This document shows, one piece after another, positions 8,618 through 16,338 of a stretch of 64,000 bases of DNA; the stretch's first letter is position 1, and every line of letters starts with the position of its first letter. This stretch comes from Pannonibacter carbonis (lineage in GTDB: Bacteria; Pseudomonadota; Alphaproteobacteria; Rhizobiales; Stappiaceae). The translations under genes and the position numbers were made by a program. The stretch lies in the NCBI RefSeq assembly GCF_003012935.1, contig NZ_PUDR01000004.1, forward strand, positions 124,001 to 188,000, given 5' to 3'. The notes under the pieces are model-generated. The model was not told the origin of the DNA and did no database searches. It saw only the letters and a list, made by a program, of their open reading frames with translations.

Positions 8618-9847
8618 TCACTTGCCGTCGAACCAGATCTTCCACTGCGGAACGGCGCGGGCGAAGGTGCCACGGTGGCTGGTGTTGCCGGTCGAAACCG
8701 CTTCAGCCATCGGATTGCCGGCGCCCATGGCCGACTGATAGTTCTGCGCCATCTTGGCAACGCCCACGGTGATCGCCTCGTCGGTGTCGCCATAGTAGTT
8801 GCGCACAGGGGTCTTGATCACCCAGCGATAGGACTGGGTTTCGGCAATCAGGCGGCCATAGGCAGACGCGGCAAAATACTGGGCGTCAAAATACTCCGGA
8901 CGGATGAGTTTCTTCAGGTCGGTCGGGATTGCCGCCGGATCGACCGGCTCGCGGACATAGGCCTTGCGGGCAAGCTCATAGGTCTCGTCGGTGAACAGCG
9001 AACGGGCGAGACCCGGGATGCCGTAGTAGTTCTCGAAGGAGAAGCTCGACAGGATGAACAGGCTGTTGACCCAGACCGCGTCGTTTTTGCGCGGGAAGTT
9101 GAGGAAGCCGTTCAGCGCGGCAAACACGTCCAGCGGGGCGCTGGCTGTGACTGTTGCTTTTACCTGAACGCCATCGCGTTCCAGTTTCTCCAACATGGCC
9201 ATGGCCACGAAGCCGCCCTGCGACCAGCCGGCGAGATAAAGGCCGGTATCGGAGAGTTTCATGTCAGCAATGACCGCCCGGCTCGCGGTCAGCATGTCGG
9301 TGGTGGCCTGCTGGTGGCTGGCCTTGACCATGTAGCCTTCCGGCTCGGTCGACGCACCCATGCCAAAATAGTCGGCGCCAATCAGCAGATAGCCTTGCCC
9401 GGCGAACTGGGCGATCATCAGCTGGGTTTCGGGCGACTGGTCGGGATAAGAGGGCACCTCCTGACGGCCGTAGACCGTGCCGTGCTGGTAGGACACCAGC
9501 GGCAGGGCAGTCTGCGCAATCTCCGGCACGGCAATCAGACCGGTGGCGACAGTCGGGCGGCTGTTCCGCTCGGGAATGACCGACGGATAGGTGACGCGGT
9601 AGAGCCGGACTGGGTTCGTGGCCGGCGTATAGGTCTCGGTGATACCGGCGAAGGCTGGCGTATCCTTGGTCAGGATCTGGTTCAGCTTGTCGACGTCCCA
9701 GCGGCCGATCAACTGGTAGGAGATGCCACTGGAAACGGTGATCACGGGCTCCTCCGCCCGCAAGCTTGCCGGTGACATCAGGGCAAGGCCTGCGGCGGCC
9801 CCGAGCGCGAGAAGAACACGGCGGGCATTCGAGACAGCAGGGTGCAC
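8618..9847 (-). CDS. Secreted alpha/beta hydrolase (secretory lipase-like)
   Basis: 409 residues beginning with a GTG at 9845-9847, preceded by GAGG seven bases away. A signal peptide is clear (ARRVLLALGAAAGLALMSPA, likely cleaved at LRAEE). The nucleophile elbow GWSQGG lies near residue 205 and an oxyanion-type YQHGTVYG near 145; a late SHRG supplies a candidate His. The arrangement resembles secretory lipase (LIP) or prolyl-oligopeptidase-like esterases that cleave lipids or esters outside the cytoplasm. It stands alone on the minus strand, downstream of the XRE-cupin regulator gene by about 120 bases. True substrate unknown. Confidence 0.8.
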   Translation of the reverse strand: MHPAVSNARRVLLALGAAAGLALMSPASLRAEEPVITVSSGISYQLIGRWDVDKLNQILTKDTPAFAGITETYTPATNPVRLYRVTYPSVIPERNSRPTVATGLIAVPEIAQTALPLVSYQHGTVYGRQEVPSYPDQSPETQLMIAQFAGQGYLLIGADYFGMGASTEPEGYMVKASHQQATTDMLTASRAVIADMKLSDTGLYLAGWSQGGFVAMAMLEKLERDGVQVKATVTASAPLDVFAALNGFLNFPRKNDAVWVNSLFILSSFSFENYYGIPGLARSLFTDETYELARKAYVREPVDPAAIPTDLKKLIRPEYFDAQYFAASAYGRLIAETQSYRWVIKTPVRNYYGDTDEAITVGVAKMAQNYQSAMGAGNPMAEAVSTGNTSHRGTFARAVPQWKIWFDGK

Positions 9848-9970
9848 GGGAAACCTCGTCAGCTGGACAGGAACGGGCAGGACGCCACAGGATCCCCGAC
9901 TGATAGCCTGAATCCGACAAAAAACCGTTATTTTACAAGGTTAACTGTTTACGTTGTCGGCCTCAAGGTA

Positions 9971-10534
9971 TCAGGCGTGCTCCATCAGGAGCACGACGAC
10001 GGTGTTCGGCTCCAGCGCCTCATAGCTGTGATGCACGTCGCCCGGATAGGCGAAGTAGTCGCCTGGCAGCAGCTCCTCCAGCGCATCCACCGGCCCCAGC
10101 CGGGCCCGTCCGGTTGCCACGATGACATGCTCGACCGTGCCGGGAATATGGGGCGGAGACCGGCGCACGCGACCGGGCTGAATGTCCAGCCGGTACAGAT
10201 CGCGCCGCACGGATTGCGCGCCGGCGCTCAGCAAGGTGCCGGTGTAATCGGCCAGTTCCGAGCGGGTGGCCGGCCCCTCGCCCGCGCGGATCAGACGTGC
10301 CGGGGCCCGGCGTGGACGATCAACCAGCCGGCTGAACGGCACGCCAAGCGCAACCGCCAGCGTCCAAAGGGTCTCGACGCTGGGGTTGCCGTTGCCGGCT
10401 TCGACCTGGGACAGCGTCGATTTCGACAGATTGGCCCGGCGGGCCAGTTCGCTGAGGCTGATGCCGGCCTTTTCCCGCTCCTGCCGCAGGGCGTAGGCAA
10501 TCCATTGCATCAGATCATCAGCGCCGGAGCCCAT
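9971..10534 (-). CDS. XRE-family regulator with C-terminal cupin
   Basis: 187 residues. The N-terminal Cro/C1-type helix-turn-helix (about 13-67) contains GISLSELARRANLSKSTLSQ and a recognition-helix region; the C-terminal cupin (about 105-183) holds the double-stranded beta-helix with PPHIPGTVEHV and GDYFAYPGDVHHSY. The HTH_3-cupin_2 architecture senses a small molecule through the cupin. The gene is divergent from azlCD, a branched-chain amino acid exporter pair, and the two share a 143-base gap with a strong palindrome (10630-10655). It is therefore the likely regulator of azlCD, by inference from position. Confidence 0.88.
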   Translation of the reverse strand: MGSGADDLMQWIAYALRQEREKAGISLSELARRANLSKSTLSQVEAGNGNPSVETLWTLAVALGVPFSRLVDRPRRAPARLIRAGEGPATRSELADYTGTLLSAGAQSVRRDLYRLDIQPGRVRRSPPHIPGTVEHVIVATGRARLGPVDALEELLPGDYFAYPGDVHHSYEALEPNTVVVLLMEHA

Positions 10535-10629
10535 GGCGGGATCCGAGGTCTGGGGTGAACCGGCCGGAGCGAGGTCCGGGGTGGGGCTGTCAGACGGCGT
10601 CAGAGGCTTGCTCCGTTCGAAATAAAATT

Positions 10630-10655
10630 CATTCGTTCGACTTGACGAACGAATG
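10630..10655. promoter_or_regulatory. Candidate operator palindrome upstream of azlCD
   Basis: Two perfect 10-base arms, CATTCGTTCG and CGAACGAATG, flank a 6-base spacer. A further GTTCGTTC occurs just downstream (10658-10666) and GTTCGAA just upstream (about 10615). The site lies 22 bases before the azlC start and between azlC and the divergent XRE-cupin gene, where the regulator's binding site is expected. Confidence 0.6.
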
Positions 10656-10677
10656 CTGTTCGTTCAGTTTAGCAAAC

Positions 10678-11400
10678 ATGTGGACGATATTTCAAACACC
10701 GATCTTCAAACACCTGACACGACAAGACGTCAGCGACGTCGCCCTGGTGGGCGTGGCTGCGGCGATTGTGGGCCTATCCTTTGGCGCGATTGCCACCGGC
10801 GGCGGGTTCCCGGTCTGGGTTCCAATCGTGATGTCACTGGTTGTCTTCGCTGGCGCGTCGCAGTTCGCCGCGCTCGGCGTGATCCTGGCCGGGGGCAGTC
10901 CTCTGGCTGCGGTCCTGGCCGGACTGATCCTCAATGCCAGGCACCTGCCGTTTGGCTTCACCGTCGCCAACCGGCTGAGGGCCAGTGTTCTCGAACGCAT
11001 CCTCGGTTCACACGTGCTGACCGATGAATCGCTGGCCTTTGCCCTGAAGGACAGCGATCCGGATCGCAGCCGTGCACTGTACTGGGCCTGCTCGCTCAGC
11101 CTGTTCGTGTCATGGAATGCCGGGACGGCCATTGGCGCGATCATGGGCGAGACGCTGGGGGATGCGGCCACATTCGGTCTCGACGCGGCGTTTCCAGCGG
11201 TGCTGCTGGCGCTGGTGCTGCCAGCGCTGAAAGACCGCCGGACACAAGCCGCTGCCAGCATCGGCGCAGCCGTCGGCCTGCTGCTGACGCCGTACCTGCC
11301 AGCCGGTGTCCCGGTGCTGGTGTCCCTCGTCGGGCTCATTGCCCTGATCGGACAGAAGCACCAGACCGAACCGCTCACCCGCGAGGAGCCAGCCGAATGA
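10678..11400 (+). CDS. azlC: AzlC-family branched-chain amino acid exporter, large subunit
   Basis: 240 residues with about seven hydrophobic segments and the AzlC signature around FGAIATGGGFPVWVPIVMS and VFAGASQFAALG, followed by NARHLPFG. AzlC with the small partner AzlD exports branched-chain or related amino acids and analogues across the inner membrane. The ATG at 10678 gives the usual family length; the longer reading upstream runs over the operator palindrome and shows no similarity to the family. The stop overlaps the azlD start (ATGA, 11397-11400). Likely controlled by the divergent XRE-cupin regulator. Confidence 0.9.
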   Translation: MWTIFQTPIFKHLTRQDVSDVALVGVAAAIVGLSFGAIATGGGFPVWVPIVMSLVVFAGASQFAALGVILAGGSPLAAVLAGLILNARHLPFGFTVANRLRASVLERILGSHVLTDESLAFALKDSDPDRSRALYWACSLSLFVSWNAGTAIGAIMGETLGDAATFGLDAAFPAVLLALVLPALKDRRTQAAASIGAAVGLLLTPYLPAGVPVLVSLVGLIALIGQKHQTEPLTREEPAE

Positions 11401-11720
11401 GCAGCGCCGTCATGCCGATCTCGGCCATTCTTGCCCTGGCAGCGGGCACCTATGCCTTCCGTGTTGCCGGCCCCCTGCTGCACGACCGGCTGACCCTGTC
11501 GCCGGCCCTGCAGAAGCTGTTCACCACGGCGGCGGTGATCATGCTGCTGTCACTGGTGATCAGCTCGACCATCCTCGACGGGGGTGCCTTCGCTGGCTGG
11601 GCCCGTCCGCTTGGTGTCGCGGCTGCCGCTGCCCTCTATTTTGCGAAGATGCCGTTTCCCGTGATCGTCATCGGGGCCGCCCTCACGACGGCCGGACTTC
11701 GAGCCCTTGGCGTTGCATGA
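11397..11720 (+). CDS. azlD: AzlD-family exporter small subunit
   Basis: 107 residues with four hydrophobic segments, including the AzlD-typical N-terminus with TYAFRVAGPLL and the C-terminal GAALTTAGLRAL. It pairs with AzlC as the small membrane subunit. The start codon overlaps the azlC stop by four bases, showing translational coupling. Its 3' end overlaps the convergent DoxX gene by 38 bases (11683-11720). Confidence 0.9.
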   Translation: MSSAVMPISAILALAAGTYAFRVAGPLLHDRLTLSPALQKLFTTAAVIMLLSLVISSTILDGGAFAGWARPLGVAAAAALYFAKMPFPVIVIGAALTTAGLRALGVA

Positions 11721-12162
11721 CGATGCCTCCAGCGACCAGTGCAAGCCAGACATAAAGCGGCTGAAACGCAAGGCGAACCCAGTAGTACCAGCCGGAAGAC
11801 GGCAGCCCGTCGACAGCCAGCCCATTCAATGCATTGGCGATATTCGCCGGGAAGACACAGACGAAGTAGATCGCCAGCATGATGCCGGCGAGACGCCGCG
11901 TGGCTGGCACCAGAAGCCCGATGGCGCCCGCGATCTCGCAAGCTCCTGTCACCAGCACGACTTGCTCCGCGAAGGGCACAAAGCCGTCGATCATCGGGAC
12001 ATAGCGTCCAACCGCCAGGAAATGATCGACGCCAAAGAACACCAGGGCTGCAGCCAGTCCGAACCGCAAGCGGCTGGCCCAGTCGGGTATGGAGGCAATG
12101 CCAACCCGGTCAGCTAGCAGTGCAAGGGCGGCAATACCGAAAACAAAAGCCAAAAAAATCAT
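11683..12162 (-). CDS. DoxX-family membrane protein
   Basis: 159 residues with four predicted membrane helices and DoxX-like features: GVDHFLAVG near residue 45 and ACEIAGAIGLLVP near 75, followed by FPANIANALNG. DoxX proteins are small inner-membrane proteins, in some cases tied to quinone or thiol redox chemistry; the function here is unknown. The gene is divergent from a TetR regulator, with twin 19-base operator-like sites in the 62-base gap, so it is probably the regulator's target. Its 3' end overlaps azlD on the other strand. Confidence 0.85.
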   Translation of the reverse strand: MIFLAFVFGIAALALLADRVGIASIPDWASRLRFGLAAALVFFGVDHFLAVGRYVPMIDGFVPFAEQVVLVTGACEIAGAIGLLVPATRRLAGIMLAIYFVCVFPANIANALNGLAVDGLPSSGWYYWVRLAFQPLYVWLALVAGGIVMQRQGLEVRPS

Positions 12163-12179
12163 GACAGACCCACCTCACT

Positions 12180-12198
12180 ATGTGAACAATGCTAACAT
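12180..12198. promoter_or_regulatory. Candidate TetR operator, site 1
   Basis: 19-base imperfect palindrome of the form ATGTGAACnnTGnnAACAT, here with AA and CT in the variable positions. It lies between the divergent doxX-type and tetR-type genes, 18 bases upstream of the DoxX start on that strand. A second copy of the same form begins 28 bases downstream. Confidence 0.6.
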
Positions 12199-12207
12199 TG
12201 CTCTCGC

Positions 12208-12226
12208 ATGTGAACGGTGTCAACAT
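12208..12226. promoter_or_regulatory. Candidate TetR operator, site 2
   Basis: Second 19-base copy of ATGTGAACnnTGnnAACAT, with GG and TC in the variable positions. Its last two bases are part of the tetR start codon (12225). The 28-base repeat distance and shared outer bases argue that both copies are bound by one regulator that represses both divergent genes. Confidence 0.6.
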
Positions 12227-12818
12227 GAGTGAAGTCCCCTACCACCACGGCAATCTGGCGACGACGATGCTCGACGCCGCGCATGCAATGCTGGAGCACA
12301 TGCCGGCGGAGAAAATCGGCTTGCGGGAAATCGCAAGACAGCTCGGCGTGTCGGCGTCCGCGTCCTACAGGCATTTTGGCAGCAGGGAGGCCTTGATGGC
12401 AGCGCTGGCGGCACGAGGCTTCCGGCAATTGTCCGCCGAACTGGATCGGGCGGCGGCGCTGCCAGGCGACACTCCGGCCCTGCAACGTCTCGGCCGCGCC
12501 TATGTCCGGTTTGCGCTCGCAAACCGGAACCTGTTCGACCTGATGATGCGGCACCCGCGGGACGGCACGTCACCAGACCTCGAATCCTCAACTGCGGAGG
12601 CATTCTCCAGGCTGAGCGTTGCCGTCTCCCGACTGACTGGAACGCATCAGCGGGAAGCGACTGTGGGTGCGTGGGCCCTTGTGCACGGGCTGGCCATCCT
12701 GATCAGCGACCGTCAGCTGGCAGAAGACCTTATGCAAGGCGACACACTTGATCGCCTGGTCGAGGTAACGACCGCAACCTATCTCGCAGGCCTGACCAGC
12801 TCGGCTCCGACGAGCTGA
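12225..12818 (+). CDS. TetR/AcrR-family repressor (WHG-type C-terminal domain)
   Basis: 197 residues. The start of the protein, PYHHGNLATTMLDAA, is typical of TetR repressors with a WHG (TetR_C_33) C-terminal domain. The HTH runs to about residue 60 with IARQLGVSASASYRHFGSRE. The ATG at 12225 matches family length; earlier in-frame starts would place the operator repeats inside the coding sequence. Divergent from the DoxX-family gene, so that gene and its own promoter are the likely targets. It converges on uppP with only six bases between the stops. The ligand is unknown. Confidence 0.9.
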   Translation: MSEVPYHHGNLATTMLDAAHAMLEHMPAEKIGLREIARQLGVSASASYRHFGSREALMAALAARGFRQLSAELDRAAALPGDTPALQRLGRAYVRFALANRNLFDLMMRHPRDGTSPDLESSTAEAFSRLSVAVSRLTGTHQREATVGAWALVHGLAILISDRQLAEDLMQGDTLDRLVEVTTATYLAGLTSSAPTS

Positions 12819-12824
12819 ACCGCC

Positions 12825-13631
12825 TCAACCGAACGCATAAAGCGCGGCGAGGCCGACGCCGCCAACGATGATGCGCCACCAGGCGAAGGGCGCAAAGCCG
12901 TGGCGGCTGACGAAGTCGAGCAGCGTCTTGACCACGAAGGCGCCAGCAATGAAGGACGTGACAAAACCGATGCCGATGATGGCTGCATCGTCCATCGAGA
13001 GCACGTCGCGGTTCTTGTAGAGATCATAGGCGAAGGCACCGGCCATGGTTGGCAGGGCCAGGAAGAACGAGAATTCCGCCGCCGAGCGCTTGTCCGTGCC
13101 CATCAGCAGGGCGCCGACAATGGTCGCGCCGGACCGCGACACACCCGGAACCATGGCAAGGCACTGGCAGAAGCCGATGGCAAGGCTGAGCCCAAGCGGA
13201 TAGTCCATCGCATTGGTATAGCGCGGTGTCAGCGGCAGGCGGTCAACGGCCAGAAGAACAAAGCCGCCCAGGATCAGGGTAACGCAGACAAGCGTCGGTG
13301 ATTCGAACAGCACCGTCTTGATGAAATCATGCGCCAGAACGCCGATCACCACTGCCGGGAAAAAGGCTAGAAGAACGCTGGCCGCAAAGCGGCGGGCAGC
13401 CGGGTCATGCGGAAGGCCGACGAAAACTTTCCACAGGCGACCGAAATAGACAGACAGGATGGCGAGGATCGCACCGAGCTGGATCAGAACCTCAAAGGTC
13501 TTGCCGGTGCTTTCGAAGCCGAGGAAATGGCCCAGAAGCAGCAAGTGTCCGGTCGAGGAAACGGGAATGAATTCCGTCAGGCCTTCGACAATTCCGAGCA
13601 GGAAGGCGCTGACAATGGTGTCGCTCGTCAT
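12825..13631 (-). CDS. uppP: Undecaprenyl-diphosphatase (BacA/UppP)
   Basis: 268 residues, about eight membrane segments. Both family signatures are present: [17 protein letters not shown] at residues 16-32 and [10 protein letters not shown] near 162. UppP removes a phosphate from undecaprenyl diphosphate to recycle the lipid carrier used in peptidoglycan and polysaccharide synthesis; its active site faces the periplasm. It stands alone on the minus strand, divergent from the GST-like gene. Length matches the family. Confidence 0.97.
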   Translation of the reverse strand: MTSDTIVSAFLLGIVEGLTEFIPVSSTGHLLLLGHFLGFESTGKTFEVLIQLGAILAILSVYFGRLWKVFVGLPHDPAARRFAASVLLAFFPAVVIGVLAHDFIKTVLFESPTLVCVTLILGGFVLLAVDRLPLTPRYTNAMDYPLGLSLAIGFCQCLAMVPGVSRSGATIVGALLMGTDKRSAAEFSFFLALPTMAGAFAYDLYKNRDVLSMDDAAIIGIGFVTSFIAGAFVVKTLLDFVSRHGFAPFAWWRIIVGGVGLAALYAFG

Positions 13632-13811
13632 GACAATTGGCTCCTCGAAAAGACTTTCACGGATGGGATTGAATCAACTGGCTCGGCGTGATCTATGCGG
13701 GGCTTCGCGGCGGCCGGAAGGCGGCGGGACGGAAACAGGATGCTAACCATATCCTACTAATCTGGTGTCCGCGCGCTGGGGGGCCGCGGCGCTGAAGGTC
13801 CAATCAACTTA

Positions 13812-14504
13812 ATGCTCACGCTCTATCATCATCCGTTCTCTCCGTCTGCCCGTTTTGTGCGCCTGCTGCTCGGTGAGTACGGGGCAAACTTCGAGCTGAA
13901 GTCCGTCAACCCGTGGGAGCGGCATCGGGAATTCCTGATGCTCAATCCGGCCGGGACCGTTCCGGTGCTGGTCGAGAATGACGGACCGCCGATCTGTGGC
14001 CCGTTGCCGATCATGGAATATCTCGACGAAACGCGCGGCTACGCCATGGCCGACCGCCGGCTGATGCCCGATCACCCGGACCGCCGGGCCGAAACGCGCC
14101 GCCTGGTCGACTGGGCGCTGCGCAAGTTCGACGACGAAGTGGTGGGCCATTTCGTGCGCGAGCGGATCTACAAGCAGGACATGCCTCGCTCCGTTGGCGG
14201 CGGCGAACCGGATTCGGCGATCCTGCGCATCGCGCGTGCGAACATTCACCACCACATGCGCTATTTCGGCTATCTTGCAGCTTCGCGCAAATGGCTGGCC
14301 GGTGACCGCCTGAGCTTTGCAGATTTTGCCCTGGCCGCCGAATTCTCCTGCGCCGACTATCTGGGCGAGGTGCCGTGGGCGGAAGAGGACAACGTCAAGG
14401 CCTGGTATGCACGGGTGAAGTCACGCCCGAGCTTCCGGCCCCTCCTGGCCGAAAAGATGCTCGGCATGCCGCCGGCGCACAGCTACGCGGACCTCGACTT
14501 CTGA
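13812..14504 (+). CDS. fzlA: GST-fold protein, probable FtsZ-binding FzlA
   Basis: 230 residues: thioredoxin-like domain (MLTLYHHPFSPSARFVRLLL, then PWERHREFLMLNPAGTVPVL) and C-terminal helical domain, ending SYADLDF. In Caulobacter, FzlA is a GST-like protein that binds and bends FtsZ filaments and is needed for constriction; from memory that protein is of similar length with an important Asp at 227, and Asp227 is present here. The position next to queG and near uppP also fits alphaproteobacterial fzlA loci. The alternative is an ordinary glutathione transferase. The downstream queG reading frame overlaps or abuts the 3' end. Confidence 0.7.
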   Translation: MLTLYHHPFSPSARFVRLLLGEYGANFELKSVNPWERHREFLMLNPAGTVPVLVENDGPPICGPLPIMEYLDETRGYAMADRRLMPDHPDRRAETRRLVDWALRKFDDEVVGHFVRERIYKQDMPRSVGGGEPDSAILRIARANIHHHMRYFGYLAASRKWLAGDRLSFADFALAAEFSCADYLGEVPWAEEDNVKAWYARVKSRPSFRPLLAEKMLGMPPAHSYADLDF

Positions 14505-15682
14505 CAGCGGGCACACCAGAGGCTGCGTCCCGGTCAGCCGGGCGCAAACTGCGGGCGGCACTGGATGCCAAGGCACAGTCGCTCGGGTTCAGTTCCCTGT
14601 CGGTCACCCGCCCGGACGCCATTCCGGAGGCTCCTGCTCGCCTAAGGCAATTTCTCGACGCCGGCTGCCACGGCTCGATGGCGTGGATGGCTGAGACCGA
14701 GGACCGCCGCGCCGATCCCTGCGTCTTGTGGCCCGAGGTTCGCTCGATCCTGATCCTGACGATGAACTATGGTCCCGACCGGGATCCGCTGACGCATCTG
14801 GCCGACCCCTCAGTCGGCGGCATATCGGTCTATGCCCGCCATCGTGACTATCACGACATCATCAAGGGCAAGCTGAAGGAACTGGCCGGCTTTCTTGTCT
14901 CCCGGACCGGCGGCGATGTGAAGGTGTTCGTGGATACGGCCCCCGTGATGGAGAAGCCGCTGGCCGCGGCCGCCGGCGCAGGATGGCAGGGCAAGCACAC
15001 CAATCTGGTGTCGCGGCAACTGGGGTCATGGTTCTTTCTCGGCTCGATCTTCACGACTGCAGAGCTGGATCCAGACGCATCCGAGGTCGACCACTGCGGC
15101 TCCTGCAAGGCTTGCCTCACAGCCTGCCCGACCGATGCCTTTCCCGAGGCCTACCGGCTCGATGCCCGCCGCTGCCTGTCCTATCTCACCATCGAACACG
15201 CCGGGCCTATCCCGCATGAGTTCAGGCAGCCCATGGGCAACCGGATCTACGGCTGCGATGACTGCCTGGCGGCCTGCCCCTGGAACAAATTCGCCCAAGT
15301 GGCTCAGGAGGCCAAGCTGCAGGCACGGGCAGATCTCGTTGATCCGCCGCTGGCTGATTTGCTGCACCTCGATGACGCGGGTTTTCGGCAAAAATTCTCC
15401 GGCTCGCCGATCAAGCGCATCGGCCGCGACCGGTTCCTGCGCAATTGCCTCATCGCAGCGGGCAACAGTGGTGACAGGAGCCTGATCCCAGAAGTCTTGC
15501 GCCTTGCCAGCGATACCGCGCCAGTGGTGCGGGGGGCGGCGGCATGGGCACTTGGCCGGTTGCTGCCGGTTGCCGAACTTGACGCAGTGCGTGAAAGGCT
15601 GGCATCCGCCGAGACAGATGACGATGTGCTGTCTGAGTGGCAGGCGCCGCTGACAACTGCCGATTTTGACATCCCGCGCTGA
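14375..15682 (+). CDS. queG: Epoxyqueuosine reductase QueG
   Basis: Cobalamin-dependent enzyme that reduces epoxyqueuosine to queuosine at position 34 of tRNAs. Two ferredoxin-like 4Fe-4S motifs are present, CGSCKACLTACPTD and CDDCLAACPWNKF, followed by a HEAT-like repeat stretch (DTAPVVRGAAAWALG). Family similarity starts at KLRAALDAKAQSLGF, about 14 residues after the fzlA stop. No ATG lies between there and the fzlA stop: the choices are GTG 14375 (preceded by GAGG, overlapping fzlA by 130 bases) or a rare CTG at 14501 overlapping the fzlA stop (CTGA). The stated start is the GTG; the true start is uncertain. Confidence 0.93.
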   Translation: MGGRGQRQGLVCTGEVTPELPAPPGRKDARHAAGAQLRGPRLLTAGTPEAASRSAGRKLRAALDAKAQSLGFSSLSVTRPDAIPEAPARLRQFLDAGCHGSMAWMAETEDRRADPCVLWPEVRSILILTMNYGPDRDPLTHLADPSVGGISVYARHRDYHDIIKGKLKELAGFLVSRTGGDVKVFVDTAPVMEKPLAAAAGAGWQGKHTNLVSRQLGSWFFLGSIFTTAELDPDASEVDHCGSCKACLTACPTDAFPEAYRLDARRCLSYLTIEHAGPIPHEFRQPMGNRIYGCDDCLAACPWNKFAQVAQEAKLQARADLVDPPLADLLHLDDAGFRQKFSGSPIKRIGRDRFLRNCLIAAGNSGDRSLIPEVLRLASDTAPVVRGAAAWALGRLLPVAELDAVRERLASAETDDDVLSEWQAPLTTADFDIPR

Positions 15683-15699
15683 CCGCGCAGAGCCGGTTG

Positions 15700-16230
15700 T
15701 TACCGGGTCAGATGCGCGAATGCAGTGACGACTTCCTCATAGACCTGACGCTTGAACGGTACGATCAGGCCCGGCAGGCGGTGGGCTTCCTCCCAGCGCC
15801 AGTCACTGAATTCCTGGGAATGCCCATCCGGCGGCGTCAGGATGTTGATTTCACTGTCATCGCCCTCGAAGCGAAAAGCGAACCACTTCTGTGCCTGACC
15901 GCGAAACTTGCCGCGTCGCGCCGTAGCAATCACGTCCAGCGGGTAGTCGTAGAGGAACCAGTCCGGCGCTTCGGCCAGAAGTGTGGTGCTGGCGACCGAG
16001 GTTTCCTCGAACAGTTCACGCCGGGCGGCCTCGAGCGGGTCCTCGCCCGGATCGATCCCGCCCTGGGGCATCTGCCAGGCAAATCCGGGATCGACCTTGC
16101 CATGTCCGTCATGGCGGCGGCCGGCCCAGACCAGCCCGTCCCGGTTGATCAGCATGACGCCGACGCAGGGCCGGTAGGGCAGGCCATTGATGGCGTCAGG
16201 CCGGGCGGGGTCGAACAATGGGCCTTGCAC
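15700..16230 (-). CDS. rppH: RNA pyrophosphohydrolase (Nudix)
   Basis: 176 residues. The Nudix box GGIDPGEDPLEAARRELFEE starts at residue 57, and the RppH-typical WQMPQGGID and GQAQKWFAFRF follow the family. RppH removes pyrophosphate from the 5' end of mRNA to start decay; in alphaproteobacteria the enzyme is also named IalA/invasion-linked Nudix. Last gene of the minus-strand run that includes the YibQ-like and ctpA genes; it converges on queG with a 17-base gap. Confidence 0.95.
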   Translation of the reverse strand: MQGPLFDPARPDAINGLPYRPCVGVMLINRDGLVWAGRRHDGHGKVDPGFAWQMPQGGIDPGEDPLEAARRELFEETSVASTTLLAEAPDWFLYDYPLDVIATARRGKFRGQAQKWFAFRFEGDDSEINILTPPDGHSQEFSDWRWEEAHRLPGLIVPFKRQVYEEVVTAFAHLTR

Positions 16231-16338
16231 GGAGTTCTCCCTGGGGAGCTTGCGGATTGTCTGTTGCGACCGAACGGATCGCCCACTGCCGGTTTAGCGA
16301 TTGTTTCGTTGCAAGGAAAGCACGGATACTGGGCCGAG

